Shown here: in pieces, positions 7,957 to 17,556 of the stretch
Numbering within the stretch: the stretch's first letter is position 1
Layout of the letters: each line of letters begins with the position of its first letter
DNA from: Clostridiaceae bacterium
Lineage (GTDB): Bacteria > Bacillota_A > Clostridia > Clostridiales > Clostridiaceae
NCBI GenBank assembly: GCA_029256485.1
Contig: JAQSXU010000050.1
Location: 1 to 24,426 of the forward strand
DNA length: 24,426 nt
Reading direction: 5' to 3'
Position numbers and translations under genes: made by a program
Notes under the pieces: generated by a model
Told to the model about the DNA's origin: nothing
What the model saw: only the letters and a program-made list of their open reading frames with translations
The model's database searches: none

Positions 7957-10900
7957 TTATGATTTATTCACCATATCTTTTAACTCTTCTTCAAGCTCAT
8001 TAGTTTTGTCCTCGATGATTATATTTTTCTCAGGTATCTCCATTTTTATTTGAATGTATTCAGCCATATCAACTACTGAAGACCTTGAAAAAATATCTGT
8101 TATATCTACAACATTGGGATATTGAGAATCAATAGTGACCAAAAGCTCCATTGCCATGATAGAATCCCCACCCATATCATAGAAGCTATCAAATATATCA
8201 ATTTCGCTTATATCTAAAACAGTTGCATAAATAATTGCTAAAGTCTTTTCAAACTGAGTATATTCATCACTACTCTTTCCTGTGATTTGAACCTCAACAG
8301 CAACTTTTTTACTCTTAGGTGAATCTACATTTTTTATCGCGTTAGCAGCCTTTTCAATTAATATTTTTACTTCCTTTGAGACTTGTATATACTTTTTAAT
8401 TTCAATTGAAGCAGCTAAATTATAGTTCATATCTCCTGTAATTATATTTGTAAGATTAGAATTTAGAATTTCATCAAAAATTGCTATTCCTTGATTGTTA
8501 TTTACTGGCTTAAATAACATGCCTTGCAAAGCCTCTTCACTATCTACTCCAAAATCTGTAGCCATTCCAGTTTCAGTCCATGCTGTCCAATTTATTGAAA
8601 TTGTTCTCTTACCTAATTTATTTCTATAAGCACTAAATGAATCTATATAAGAATTAGCAGCTGTATAATCTCCTTGTCCCGCACCACCAAGTAAACTCTC
8701 CATAGATGAACACATCACAAAGAAATCTAGATTATCGTTAGAAGTTAAATTATCAATAAGCCATGTACCTTCATACTTTGGTGCTACTACCTTATCGAAA
8801 ACATTTTTATCTTTTCTTATAATAAATCCATCACCTGGTAAACCAGCACAATGAATAACTCCATTTATCTTTCCATATTTCTCTCTTATAGAAGTAATAG
8901 CATCTCTAAGTTCATTTTCATTGCTTACATCTGCAACTAAACAAGTTACTTCTGAGCCCAAACTATTTAACTCCATTAATGCTTTCAATTTGTTAGTTAG
9001 TTTCTTGTCCTTATCTTGTTCTACCAAATCTTTCCACTCTTCCATGGCTGGCAGCTGTGATCTATTTATTAAGCATAATTTAATTCTATTTTTACTAGCA
9101 ATATATTTAGCTATTTCTAAACCTATACCACCCGTTCCACCAGTAATCACATATACTCCATCTTCTTTTATATCTGTTTGAATATTGGTAATTGTCTCCA
9201 TGCTAACCTTACTTAATTCTTCTATATATCTCTTATTATTACGGTATGCAACTCTTAAAACTTGTTTTGTACTTGTCATCTCCTGACTAATATTGGTTAT
9301 ATCTGTGCTATGATCAATATCTATGGTCTTGCACGAAATATTTGAATACTCAAATGGTATAGCCTTTGCAAATCCAAAGAAGGCAGAATTATGAGGATTA
9401 ATAGTATCTTCTTCTTTAGAAACTTCTTTAACATAATCTGAGATTAAAGTTAAATCTAGCTTATCATTAATCTTATTACTGACTAAAGCTCTTGTTAAGT
9501 AGAATATGCTGTCTAAGCCTCTAAGTTTTTGCTCTTTTAAATCTTGTAAGCTGAGTATTCTTTTGTCGCCATTTAAAGTGAACATATGAACAACTTGAGT
9601 TATTCCTTTTTCACTTACTTCCTTAGTCAATTTAAAATAGCTTTCCTCAGTACCATCTATAATAAATTTATTATTATCTTCTTTAGAAAAATATTCTCCT
9701 AATTCTACTTCATATACTTCCTTTCCACTCTTTTTGAAAGTAGCTACAAGGTTATCAGCTAAGCCAGCCTTATCTTTTAGAATCATTATATTTCCTTGTT
9801 TAGTACCAATAGACTCTTCTTTTAAATCCTCTCTAATCCAATCAGTTTTAAAGTATGTATTGAACCTTCCTACATAGTCAACTATCTGTTTCGCCTTTTT
9901 AACAATATATTGTTCGATATAAGCAAAAACTTCATTATTTTCATTTATTAGGAAAATATCAAACTCTAATGTCTCTAAGCTTGAAGAATTCTTTTCCCTC
10001 AATCTTAAATGACTATAAAACTTTCTTGGCATCTTATCAAATAACTTTAAACTTCCATAGGATAATGGTAAGTAAACTCCATCACCAAAATTATTTATTC
10101 CTATATTAATAGCATTATCAAGCATTGCAGGATGAATATTATAAGTCTTTAAGTCATCTTTAAATTCATCAGGCAGTTCCAAACTAACAAATAGTTCTTT
10201 TTCCCCTTTAGCTGCTCTTTTCACATTAAACCATCTTGGTCCAAAAGTAACAAGATTTGATGTTTCATCACTTAGTAAACTAAAATTCAAGGTTAGTTCC
10301 TCTAGATCTTCTCTCTTTGATAGTTCGTCTATAGTAGTGTTATCTTTCACTTCAGCTTCATCTAAAATGCTAATTTTACATTCTGCATGTTTTACCCAGT
10401 TACCATCAACCTCTGTTAATGATGTATCTTTGTTTGCAACAACTACTTTTAAATAAGAATTTTCCTTTGAAACAACAATCTGTACCTCTTTAACCTCATC
10501 TTTTTCAACTGCTAAAGGAGTATAGAATATAAGATCTTTAAGCTGCAATCTTGAATCTCCATAATATCTTTCACCAATATATCTAAACATTTCTGTATAA
10601 GCAGTTCCAGGTATAATATGTTTTCCAAGAATTTTATGATCCTTCAAAACCCAATGACTATTTATACTAAATTTAACCAAATAAATATCTTGTGTAAATG
10701 AACTAACTACTAATGTATCAAGAAATGGATGTTCAATATTTTTAACATTAATGTTACCTTTTAACTTACTTTGTTTAATTTCTCCCCAATAAGCCTTCTT
10801 CTCATATTGATATCCAGGAATACTAACTCTTTTTCTTGTTTCATTCTTATATAAACTTTCCCAATTTACATTGGCACCTTTTATATAAAGCTCAGCTAAT

Positions 10901-12768
10901 TTGTTTAGGTTATCTAAATATCCCGATACCTCTGATGAAGTTATCTTACTAATAATCTCCTTTGCTTCTGCATCTAATTGTCTTCTTTCACTTTCTGATA
11001 TTTCTCCAACTTCCCTAACTCTCTTTTTATCAGATACAACACTGTGTTGTGAATAGAATACGTTCCTGATATTCTTCATTCCAGAATTATTTATATTGCA
11101 AATTTTATCCTTTAGATCTTCCAGATTATCAACAATCAGTATAAGTCTATAATCTAGATGACTTCTTCCTGTATTAGCTGTATAACAAATATCATCTAAC
11201 CTTAATTCATCTCTTGTATTTAAGAATTTACTATATTTATCTATTAACTCTCTTAGAGACTCTACGCATCTAGCAGAAATAGCAATCACTTGTGGTTTTG
11301 ATTCCTTTTTGATCACTTCATCCTCTATTGTAGTAGTCGGAGCTTCCTCCAGTACTATGTGACAATTAGTTCCACTAAATCCAAAAGCACTTACTCCTGC
11401 TCTTCTTGGAAATTCTTTACTCTCCCAATCCTTTAACATATCTGATACATATAATGGAGATTCTACGAAGTTTATATGATCATTAGGTGCTGAAAAATTG
11501 ATTGTTGGTGGTAACTTTTTATCTTTCAAAGAAGATACTACTTTTATAAGTGCCGCTACTCCTGATGCAGCTACCAAATGTCCCATATTAGTTTTTACAG
11601 AACCAATACCACAAATTTGATTCTTATTGGTATATTTTCTAAATGCACTTGTTAAACCCTTGATTTCTATAGGGTCACCTAACAAAGTACCAGTTCCATG
11701 AGCTTCGATGTATCCTATGGTTTCTGGTTCTATTTTTGCATTTTCCCAAGCTTTGCATAACAATTCTTGCTGAGCTTCTGGATTTGGAGCAGCTATTCCA
11801 TTAGAAGCACCATCGTTGTTTACTGCACTTCCTTTAATTACTGCATAAATGTTATCTCCATCTGCAATTGCTTTACTCATAGGCTTTAATATAACTGCAC
11901 CGACTCCCTCTCCAAATATAGTACCAGTAGATCTTTTATCAAAAGTCTTTACTAAATTGTCTTCAGATTTTACCGAGTTAAGTACACTTTTACTACTTTC
12001 TTCATCATCTATTGTAGTCTGAGGTGTACTTCCAAGTGCAATACCTCCTGCTATAGCCATATCACACTCTTTATTCTTTAGCGCCTGACATGCATTGTGA
12101 ATCGAAACTAATCCTGAAGAACAAGCAGTGTCAATTACCATAGCTGGTCCTCTCAAATTAAATATATAACTGATTCTACTTGCAAGAATTCCTTCCCAAG
12201 TACCTGTATAGAGCATTGGATCAATTTCTACAAGCCATTTATAAAATGTAGAACCAGTATAATCTCTCCCTACGTATACTCCAGTATTTGAACCATATAT
12301 TTTCTTGCCACCATAACCTGCATCCTCTACAGCAGACCAAGCAGTTTCAAGAAATACTCTTTGTATAGGATCTATATATTTTGCTTCACGAGGAGGTATA
12401 TTAAAAAATGCAGCGTCGAATTTATCAACATCTTCTAAGTATCCTGCTTTTCCATCAAAAAGCATTGTTTTCTCATCTTCAGTCAATGATGATCCACTTA
12501 GAAACTCTGCAAAATGAGGGTTATCATGAATTGGTGATACATATTTCTTTCTATTATCAGGAAATTTCAAGAAACAATTTACCCCATTCTTAATATTATT
12601 CCAATATTCATGAATATCTTTTGCATTTGGAAATCTACACGCCATTCCTATTATTGCTATATCTTCTTCCTTTTCTGTATTTAATTCTTTCAATAATTCC
12701 TTTGCTTCTATTGTTGAAAGTTTATTTTCTGATACTTGTTTAAAAATATATTTTTTTACATTTTTCAC
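7957..12768 (-). CDS. trans-AT polyketide synthase module KS-DH-KR-ACP (second PKS)
   Basis: About 1603 residues; numbering below counts from a GTG at 12777, three codons further up. A short N-terminal helix (YIFKQVSENKLSTIEAKELLKEL) may dock with the previous protein. The KS (about 38-480) has all catalytic residues: Cys219 in DTACSSG, His360 in EAHGTGT and His400. An AT-remnant linker follows, with no AT domain. The DH (about 680-965) keeps HKILGKHIIP (His714) and Asp887, though Asn891 replaces the usual Gln/His. The KR (about 970-1450) has TGGTGGIG at 1212, Tyr1371 and Asn1375. The ACP carries Ser1538 in GGDS. It ends in a charged helix with no thioesterase. The GTG at 12768 is preferred because it sits 5 nt after AGGGGTGA, a site overlapping the stop of the previous PKS, so translation is coupled. 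Predicted output is a malonate unit reduced to a hydroxyl or dehydrated alkene. Confidence 0.92.
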   Translation of the reverse strand: MKNVKKYIFKQVSENKLSTIEAKELLKELNTEKEEDIAIIGMACRFPNAKDIHEYWNNIKNGVNCFLKFPDNRKKYVSPIHDNPHFAEFLSGSSLTEDEKTMLFDGKAGYLEDVDKFDAAFFNIPPREAKYIDPIQRVFLETAWSAVEDAGYGGKKIYGSNTGVYVGRDYTGSTFYKWLVEIDPMLYTGTWEGILASRISYIFNLRGPAMVIDTACSSGLVSIHNACQALKNKECDMAIAGGIALGSTPQTTIDDEESSKSVLNSVKSEDNLVKTFDKRSTGTIFGEGVGAVILKPMSKAIADGDNIYAVIKGSAVNNDGASNGIAAPNPEAQQELLCKAWENAKIEPETIGYIEAHGTGTLLGDPIEIKGLTSAFRKYTNKNQICGIGSVKTNMGHLVAASGVAALIKVVSSLKDKKLPPTINFSAPNDHINFVESPLYVSDMLKDWESKEFPRRAGVSAFGFSGTNCHIVLEEAPTTTIEDEVIKKESKPQVIAISARCVESLRELIDKYSKFLNTRDELRLDDICYTANTGRSHLDYRLILIVDNLEDLKDKICNINNSGMKNIRNVFYSQHSVVSDKKRVREVGEISESERRQLDAEAKEIISKITSSEVSGYLDNLNKLAELYIKGANVNWESLYKNETRKRVSIPGYQYEKKAYWGEIKQSKLKGNINVKNIEHPFLDTLVVSSFTQDIYLVKFSINSHWVLKDHKILGKHIIPGTAYTEMFRYIGERYYGDSRLQLKDLIFYTPLAVEKDEVKEVQIVVSKENSYLKVVVANKDTSLTEVDGNWVKHAECKISILDEAEVKDNTTIDELSKREDLEELTLNFSLLSDETSNLVTFGPRWFNVKRAAKGEKELFVSLELPDEFKDDLKTYNIHPAMLDNAINIGINNFGDGVYLPLSYGSLKLFDKMPRKFYSHLRLREKNSSSLETLEFDIFLINENNEVFAYIEQYIVKKAKQIVDYVGRFNTYFKTDWIREDLKEESIGTKQGNIMILKDKAGLADNLVATFKKSGKEVYEVELGEYFSKEDNNKFIIDGTEESYFKLTKEVSEKGITQVVHMFTLNGDKRILSLQDLKEQKLRGLDSIFYLTRALVSNKINDKLDLTLISDYVKEVSKEEDTINPHNSAFFGFAKAIPFEYSNISCKTIDIDHSTDITNISQEMTSTKQVLRVAYRNNKRYIEELSKVSMETITNIQTDIKEDGVYVITGGTGGIGLEIAKYIASKNRIKLCLINRSQLPAMEEWKDLVEQDKDKKLTNKLKALMELNSLGSEVTCLVADVSNENELRDAITSIREKYGKINGVIHCAGLPGDGFIIRKDKNVFDKVVAPKYEGTWLIDNLTSNDNLDFFVMCSSMESLLGGAGQGDYTAANSYIDSFSAYRNKLGKRTISINWTAWTETGMATDFGVDSEEALQGMLFKPVNNNQGIAIFDEILNSNLTNIITGDMNYNLAASIEIKKYIQVSKEVKILIEKAANAIKNVDSPKSKKVAVEVQITGKSSDEYTQFEKTLAIIYATVLDISEIDIFDSFYDMGGDSIMAMELLVTIDSQYPNVVDITDIFSRSSVVDMAEYIQIKMEIPEKNIIIEDKTNELEEELKDMVNKS

Positions 12769-12779
12769 TTCAATCACCC

Positions 12780-15700
12780 CTAAATTATTATTAATTTTTC
12801 AGCCTCTTCTGTACTTATTTCCCCGTTCGCTAACTTAAACAATATTGAATCCAATTCTTCTTCAGTTGCTTCTTTAGCCTTTATTTTAGGTTCATTTTCT
12901 TTATTTAATTTTTTATCTATAAATTCAGCCATTTCAAATATTGTGGAATATATAAATATGTCAGCAACATCCATTACATTAGGAAATATATTATCAATCT
13001 CTTTTAACATGTGAGTCGCAAATAATGAATCCCCTCCTATTTCAAAGAATTTATCGTAAATATCAATTTCACTTATGCCTAAAACTTTAGACCAAACCAC
13101 AGCTAAACGTTTTTCCGTATCAGTAACATCATCAAGACTTTTACCACTTATATTTATATTAAAGTCGCTATTTTCTACTCCTAAAGACATATTTTTATTT
13201 ACTTTAATTCTTTCCTTTTCAATAGATTTTTTTGTTTGTTCTGGTAAAGCAACTAGTAATCCATCCATGGAGTCTGCAAGAATTTCATAATCAAACTCAC
13301 ATATCATAACTCTATCTATTCTTTTATTTATTATTTCATTAAATGCATATATTACCTTATCTGTTGGCATTGCTTTAAACATACTCTTCTTATCTGCTAT
13401 TCCATAATTAACTGCCATTCCTGTTTCACTCCAGCCTGGCCAATTAATACATAGAGTTCTTTTGCCTCTCTTATTTCTATAAACTGAATACGAATCCATG
13501 AATGAGTTCGCAAAAGTATAGTCCACTTGTCCTACTGAACCAAAAACAGCCGTTAAAGATGAACACATTATAAAGAAATCCAACTCATCATTTTCAGTTA
13601 ATTTATCAAGTATCCAAGTTCCATTTACCTTTGGCATTATAACTTCATCAAAAGTATTCTTTTCCTTTCTTATAATAAAACCATCTCCTGCCACACCTGC
13701 ACTATGAATAATTCCGTTAATCTTGCCATACTTCTCTCTTAAGTCGCTTATTACAAATTTCATATTTTCATAATTTGATACATCGCTACATATGCATTCG
13801 ACATAAGATCCCATGTCCTCAATTTCTTTTATTTTATTTATTTTATGAATATTCTTTTTATCTAAGCCACTTCTTACAATATTCTCCCACTCATTACGTC
13901 CAGGCATATTTGATCTGTTAATCAGAGCAAGTCTTATATTAGATTTTGATGCGAGGTATTTAGCTATTTCTAGACCAATGCCTCCAGTTCCACCTGTAAT
14001 AACATATACGCCAGACTCTTTAAGATTTATTGGTTCATCTGCTAGATTATATTGTTGAGTCTGTTGCATTTGCTCTATATATCTTTTTCCATTTCTAAAA
14101 GCTATTGAACGGCTCATATTTATATTATTAATTTCATTAATGATACAATCAACTTCAGTGGTTTCATCTATATCTATTGCTCTAAATACGTGATTTGGAT
14201 ATTCGTAAGTCAAAGCTTTCACCATGCCATGTAAACCTGCACCAAGGGGATTAATTATTGGCTCAGTTTTATCAACAGCAAAAGAATAATCACTTACTAT
14301 AGTCATATTTAATCTTTTAGATAGCTTCTTATTAAGTGCACACCTTGTAAAATAAAATACCCCATCTGAGCATCTCCTTACAGAATTTTCATAATCACTA
14401 AGGTTTCTAATGTCGTTATTTGAACCTAAAACTGAAAAGGCATATATTACATAAGTTATTTCTTTATTTTTAATATCTTCAATTAACAAATTATAATCAG
14501 TCTCTATATTACTTATGGTAAATGTATTCTCACTGGTTCTTACATATTTATCCCCTAAGGATACCTCAAATATTTTCACACCTTCAAATGTTCTCAATTT
14601 ATCTGCAAGTTTTGATAAAGTATTATTCTTATTTCCTAAAATCAATATATTTCCATTAATGGATTCCTTGTTTAAATTATTAAGATTTTGTTCTGACCAG
14701 AGTATGTCATAATACAAATTATTTTTTGTACTAGGCATTATTTCATGAACATTAACCTTTTTAATTGTATAATCTTCAATTTCAGCAAATACATTTCCTT
14801 CTCTATCTATAAGAGTTATATCAAATGAAGCTATCGACTGCTCTTCTTTTACTTTCTTCTTATACCTAATATTGCTATAGAAACTTGATGGAACCTTACT
14901 ATATAGTTTTATACTAGAATAATTTAATGGTAAAAATGCTCCTTCAATAACTGCTCCATTAGCTGCATTTGCTGCTGCATCTAGAAGAGATGGATAAATA
15001 TTATAACTTTGTAATTCATCATTAAACTTTTCATCTAGTTCAATATATGCTAAGGCTTCTTCTTCCCCAAAGTATATTACCTTAGTACATCTCCATCTTT
15101 CACTAGTCTTTACAAAACCTAATAAGTATGATTCTGGCTTTATAGGCACTTTATTTGAGCAGCGTGAAATAATTTCGTCAATATTAAACTTATTAATTTG
15201 CTTCTTTTCACATTTAATTATTTTCCCCTCTGAATGTATGATCCAATCATCACCACTATCTTTCCTACTCGCTATACTAAATTCCAAAGAATTAGACGCC
15301 TTTTTTACTATAATGTGAACTTCTTTATCTTCTCCACTTTTAGCAAATAGAGGCGATGCAAAAACTACATTTTTAAGCTCATAACTCTCACTTCCAAAAT
15401 AGATTTTTCCAAGTTCAGCAGCAATTTCAACATAAGCTGTTCCAAGCATAAGGTAATCATTCTCCAAAGAATGCTCCCCTATTTCCCACTGTCTATTTGT
15501 ATTAATTTGTGTCTCATATATATCTGTCCCTACTGACTTTACTAAACATCTATCAATAAGCGGATGGATTTTTATATCCTTTACTGCTTTGCTTACCCAG
15601 CATCTTTTTCTATCAAAAGGATAAACTGGTATACTTATTCGTCTTAGTGAATCTTCTTTATATAATTCATCCCAATTAACATCTGCACCGTGAACATATA

Positions 15701-17522
15701 ATTCTGCTAATTCTCTTAACATTTTTGTATAACTATCGTTCTCTTTTCCTAATATATCTGATAACTTTTGATTCACCTTATCAGTTAAAACCCATTTTTC
15801 TTCTTCAGTAATCTCATCTGCATTTTTATTCTTCTTAATACTTGTTATAATCTTAAAATCATAATAATAAATATTTGATTCAATGTTTTGTTTAAAATTA
15901 TGTTTTAGTTCATGTAACTTTTCTTGTAAATCATTCAATTTATTGAAAATAATAGCAACCCTATTCGAATAATGTCCCCTTCCTGTATTAGCTACAAAAC
16001 AAAGTTCCCTTGCATCTATTAAATTATTATTATTCAACAGTTCTACATAATCATCTATAAGCTTTCTTATTCCATATTTGCTCTTTGCTGAAATTGTTAG
16101 TATATTATCTTCTATCTTTAATTTAGATAGCTCCCTTTTTTCAATTACTGGTGCTTCTTCTAAGATTACATGTGCATTAGTTCCACTTATTCCAAAAGAA
16201 CTTACTCCAGCTCTTCTTGGAATTCCAATTGAATCCCATTCTTTTAACTTATCACTTATATACACTGGTGATTCAATGAAATTTATTTTTTTATTTGGAG
16301 ATTTAAAATGAATATTAGGTGGTATTTTCTTATATTTTAGTGCAAGTACCGTTTTTATTAATCCTGCTAAGCCAGCTACGCTATCTAAATGTCCAACATT
16401 AGTCTTTACTGTTCCAATTGCACAAGCTTGATATCTTTTTACAGTATTTTTAAATGCTCTTTCTATACCATTAACCTCTATTGGATCTCCTAAATTAGTA
16501 GCAGTCCCATGTGCTTCTATATAGGAAATAGTATTAGGATCTATTTTTGCATCCTCCCAAGCACTTAAAATTACATCTTCTTGAGCAGCAGAATTAGGTG
16601 CTGTAATGCCTATAGATGTACCATCTTGGTTAATTGCAGTTCCTTTAATAACTGCATAAATATTATCTCTATCCCTTATAGCACTACTTAATGGCTTTAG
16701 TAACACCGCTGCTGATCCTTCACCTAAACCAGTTCCATTGGAATTTACATCAAAAGTCTTTGTTCGTCCTGAATCTGAGCAGATTCCCATACCATCATTT
16801 CCATCTTTTAAGCCTGGAACTATATTTACTTTTATTCCTCCAACGATAGCATACTCACAGTCATTATTCCTTAATCCTCGGCATGCAACATGTAATGCGA
16901 CAAGGGATGATGAACATGCAGTATCGATCAACATACTTGGTCCTTTTAAGTCAAGCAAATAGCTAATTCTACTTGAAATTATAGATTTTAAATTTCCTGG
17001 AATAGCCATATCTAATAATGAAGGATTTACTTCTTCAATATACTTTATATATTCCTCACTTGGCGTACTACTATAACCTACATAAACCCCTGTTTTAGTA
17101 CCCGTTAATTTTTTCCCACCATATCCTGCATCTTCTATAGCTGCCCATGCAGTTTCTAGAAATATCCTTTGAGCAGGATCCATCAAAGCTGCTTCTTTAG
17201 GTGATATTGAGAATAGATTATAATCATACTTATCTATTTGATCAAAATATGAGGCCTCTTTAAATTCAAAATTATCATTACCTACTTTATTTTTAATATA
17301 CTCTTCTATGTCCCTTCTTCTTGAATCAGGAAACCTTGTAATACAGTCCTTTCCATTAATTATTGCATTCCAAAATTCATTTATGTTATTTGTACTACCT
17401 AGTCTTCCATACATTCCAATAATAGCAATATCTTTTTTGTTGTTCGAATCTTTTTTTAATTTTAAGGAATCAAAGTCAGATTCCATAGCAATTTCATCCC
17501 AATTTAACAACTTCTTACTCAT
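12780..17522 (-). CDS. trans-AT polyketide synthase module KS-(degenerate DH)-KR-ACP (first PKS)
   Basis: 1580 residues, the first polyketide module after the NRPS. The KS (about 31-460) has Cys203 in DTACSSS, His338 in EAHGTAT and His378. No AT follows, only the AT-remnant linker ending RRISIPVYPFDRKRCWV. The DH fold (about 650-925) keeps His684 and Asp848. However, the HxxxGxxxxP motif has Asn688 for Gly and Leu693 for Pro, and HPALLD reads YPSLLD, so activity is doubtful. The KR (about 935-1420) has TGGTGGIG at 1176, Lys1298, Tyr1335 and Asn1339, with the final Asp of the LDD position kept (GDG), suggesting a B-type D-hydroxyl. The ACP carries Ser1499 in GGDS. A C-terminal helix (LANGEISTEEAEKLI) resembles the N-terminal helix of the next PKS. 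The ATG at 17522 follows AGGTGAGG at 7 nt. Predicted output is a beta-hydroxy extension of the peptide chain. Confidence 0.92.
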   Translation of the reverse strand: MSKKLLNWDEIAMESDFDSLKLKKDSNNKKDIAIIGMYGRLGSTNNINEFWNAIINGKDCITRFPDSRRRDIEEYIKNKVGNDNFEFKEASYFDQIDKYDYNLFSISPKEAALMDPAQRIFLETAWAAIEDAGYGGKKLTGTKTGVYVGYSSTPSEEYIKYIEEVNPSLLDMAIPGNLKSIISSRISYLLDLKGPSMLIDTACSSSLVALHVACRGLRNNDCEYAIVGGIKVNIVPGLKDGNDGMGICSDSGRTKTFDVNSNGTGLGEGSAAVLLKPLSSAIRDRDNIYAVIKGTAINQDGTSIGITAPNSAAQEDVILSAWEDAKIDPNTISYIEAHGTATNLGDPIEVNGIERAFKNTVKRYQACAIGTVKTNVGHLDSVAGLAGLIKTVLALKYKKIPPNIHFKSPNKKINFIESPVYISDKLKEWDSIGIPRRAGVSSFGISGTNAHVILEEAPVIEKRELSKLKIEDNILTISAKSKYGIRKLIDDYVELLNNNNLIDARELCFVANTGRGHYSNRVAIIFNKLNDLQEKLHELKHNFKQNIESNIYYYDFKIITSIKKNKNADEITEEEKWVLTDKVNQKLSDILGKENDSYTKMLRELAELYVHGADVNWDELYKEDSLRRISIPVYPFDRKRCWVSKAVKDIKIHPLIDRCLVKSVGTDIYETQINTNRQWEIGEHSLENDYLMLGTAYVEIAAELGKIYFGSESYELKNVVFASPLFAKSGEDKEVHIIVKKASNSLEFSIASRKDSGDDWIIHSEGKIIKCEKKQINKFNIDEIISRCSNKVPIKPESYLLGFVKTSERWRCTKVIYFGEEEALAYIELDEKFNDELQSYNIYPSLLDAAANAANGAVIEGAFLPLNYSSIKLYSKVPSSFYSNIRYKKKVKEEQSIASFDITLIDREGNVFAEIEDYTIKKVNVHEIMPSTKNNLYYDILWSEQNLNNLNKESINGNILILGNKNNTLSKLADKLRTFEGVKIFEVSLGDKYVRTSENTFTISNIETDYNLLIEDIKNKEITYVIYAFSVLGSNNDIRNLSDYENSVRRCSDGVFYFTRCALNKKLSKRLNMTIVSDYSFAVDKTEPIINPLGAGLHGMVKALTYEYPNHVFRAIDIDETTEVDCIINEINNINMSRSIAFRNGKRYIEQMQQTQQYNLADEPINLKESGVYVITGGTGGIGLEIAKYLASKSNIRLALINRSNMPGRNEWENIVRSGLDKKNIHKINKIKEIEDMGSYVECICSDVSNYENMKFVISDLREKYGKINGIIHSAGVAGDGFIIRKEKNTFDEVIMPKVNGTWILDKLTENDELDFFIMCSSLTAVFGSVGQVDYTFANSFMDSYSVYRNKRGKRTLCINWPGWSETGMAVNYGIADKKSMFKAMPTDKVIYAFNEIINKRIDRVMICEFDYEILADSMDGLLVALPEQTKKSIEKERIKVNKNMSLGVENSDFNINISGKSLDDVTDTEKRLAVVWSKVLGISEIDIYDKFFEIGGDSLFATHMLKEIDNIFPNVMDVADIFIYSTIFEMAEFIDKKLNKENEPKIKAKEATEEELDSILFKLANGEISTEEAEKLIII

Positions 17523-17556
17523 TTAAATCCTCACCTAATTTATTATAAATTTGTTA

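Noticed and set aside
7944..7968. AATAAAT/ATTTATT inverted repeat around the last PKS stop as a terminator
   Set aside because: Only seven A-T pairs and no U-tract; too weak to call.
12480..17100. Loss of AT domains as damage to the PKS genes
   Set aside because: Both modules lack AT at the same place with an intact linker, and a free acyltransferase lies in the operon, so this is the trans-AT design.
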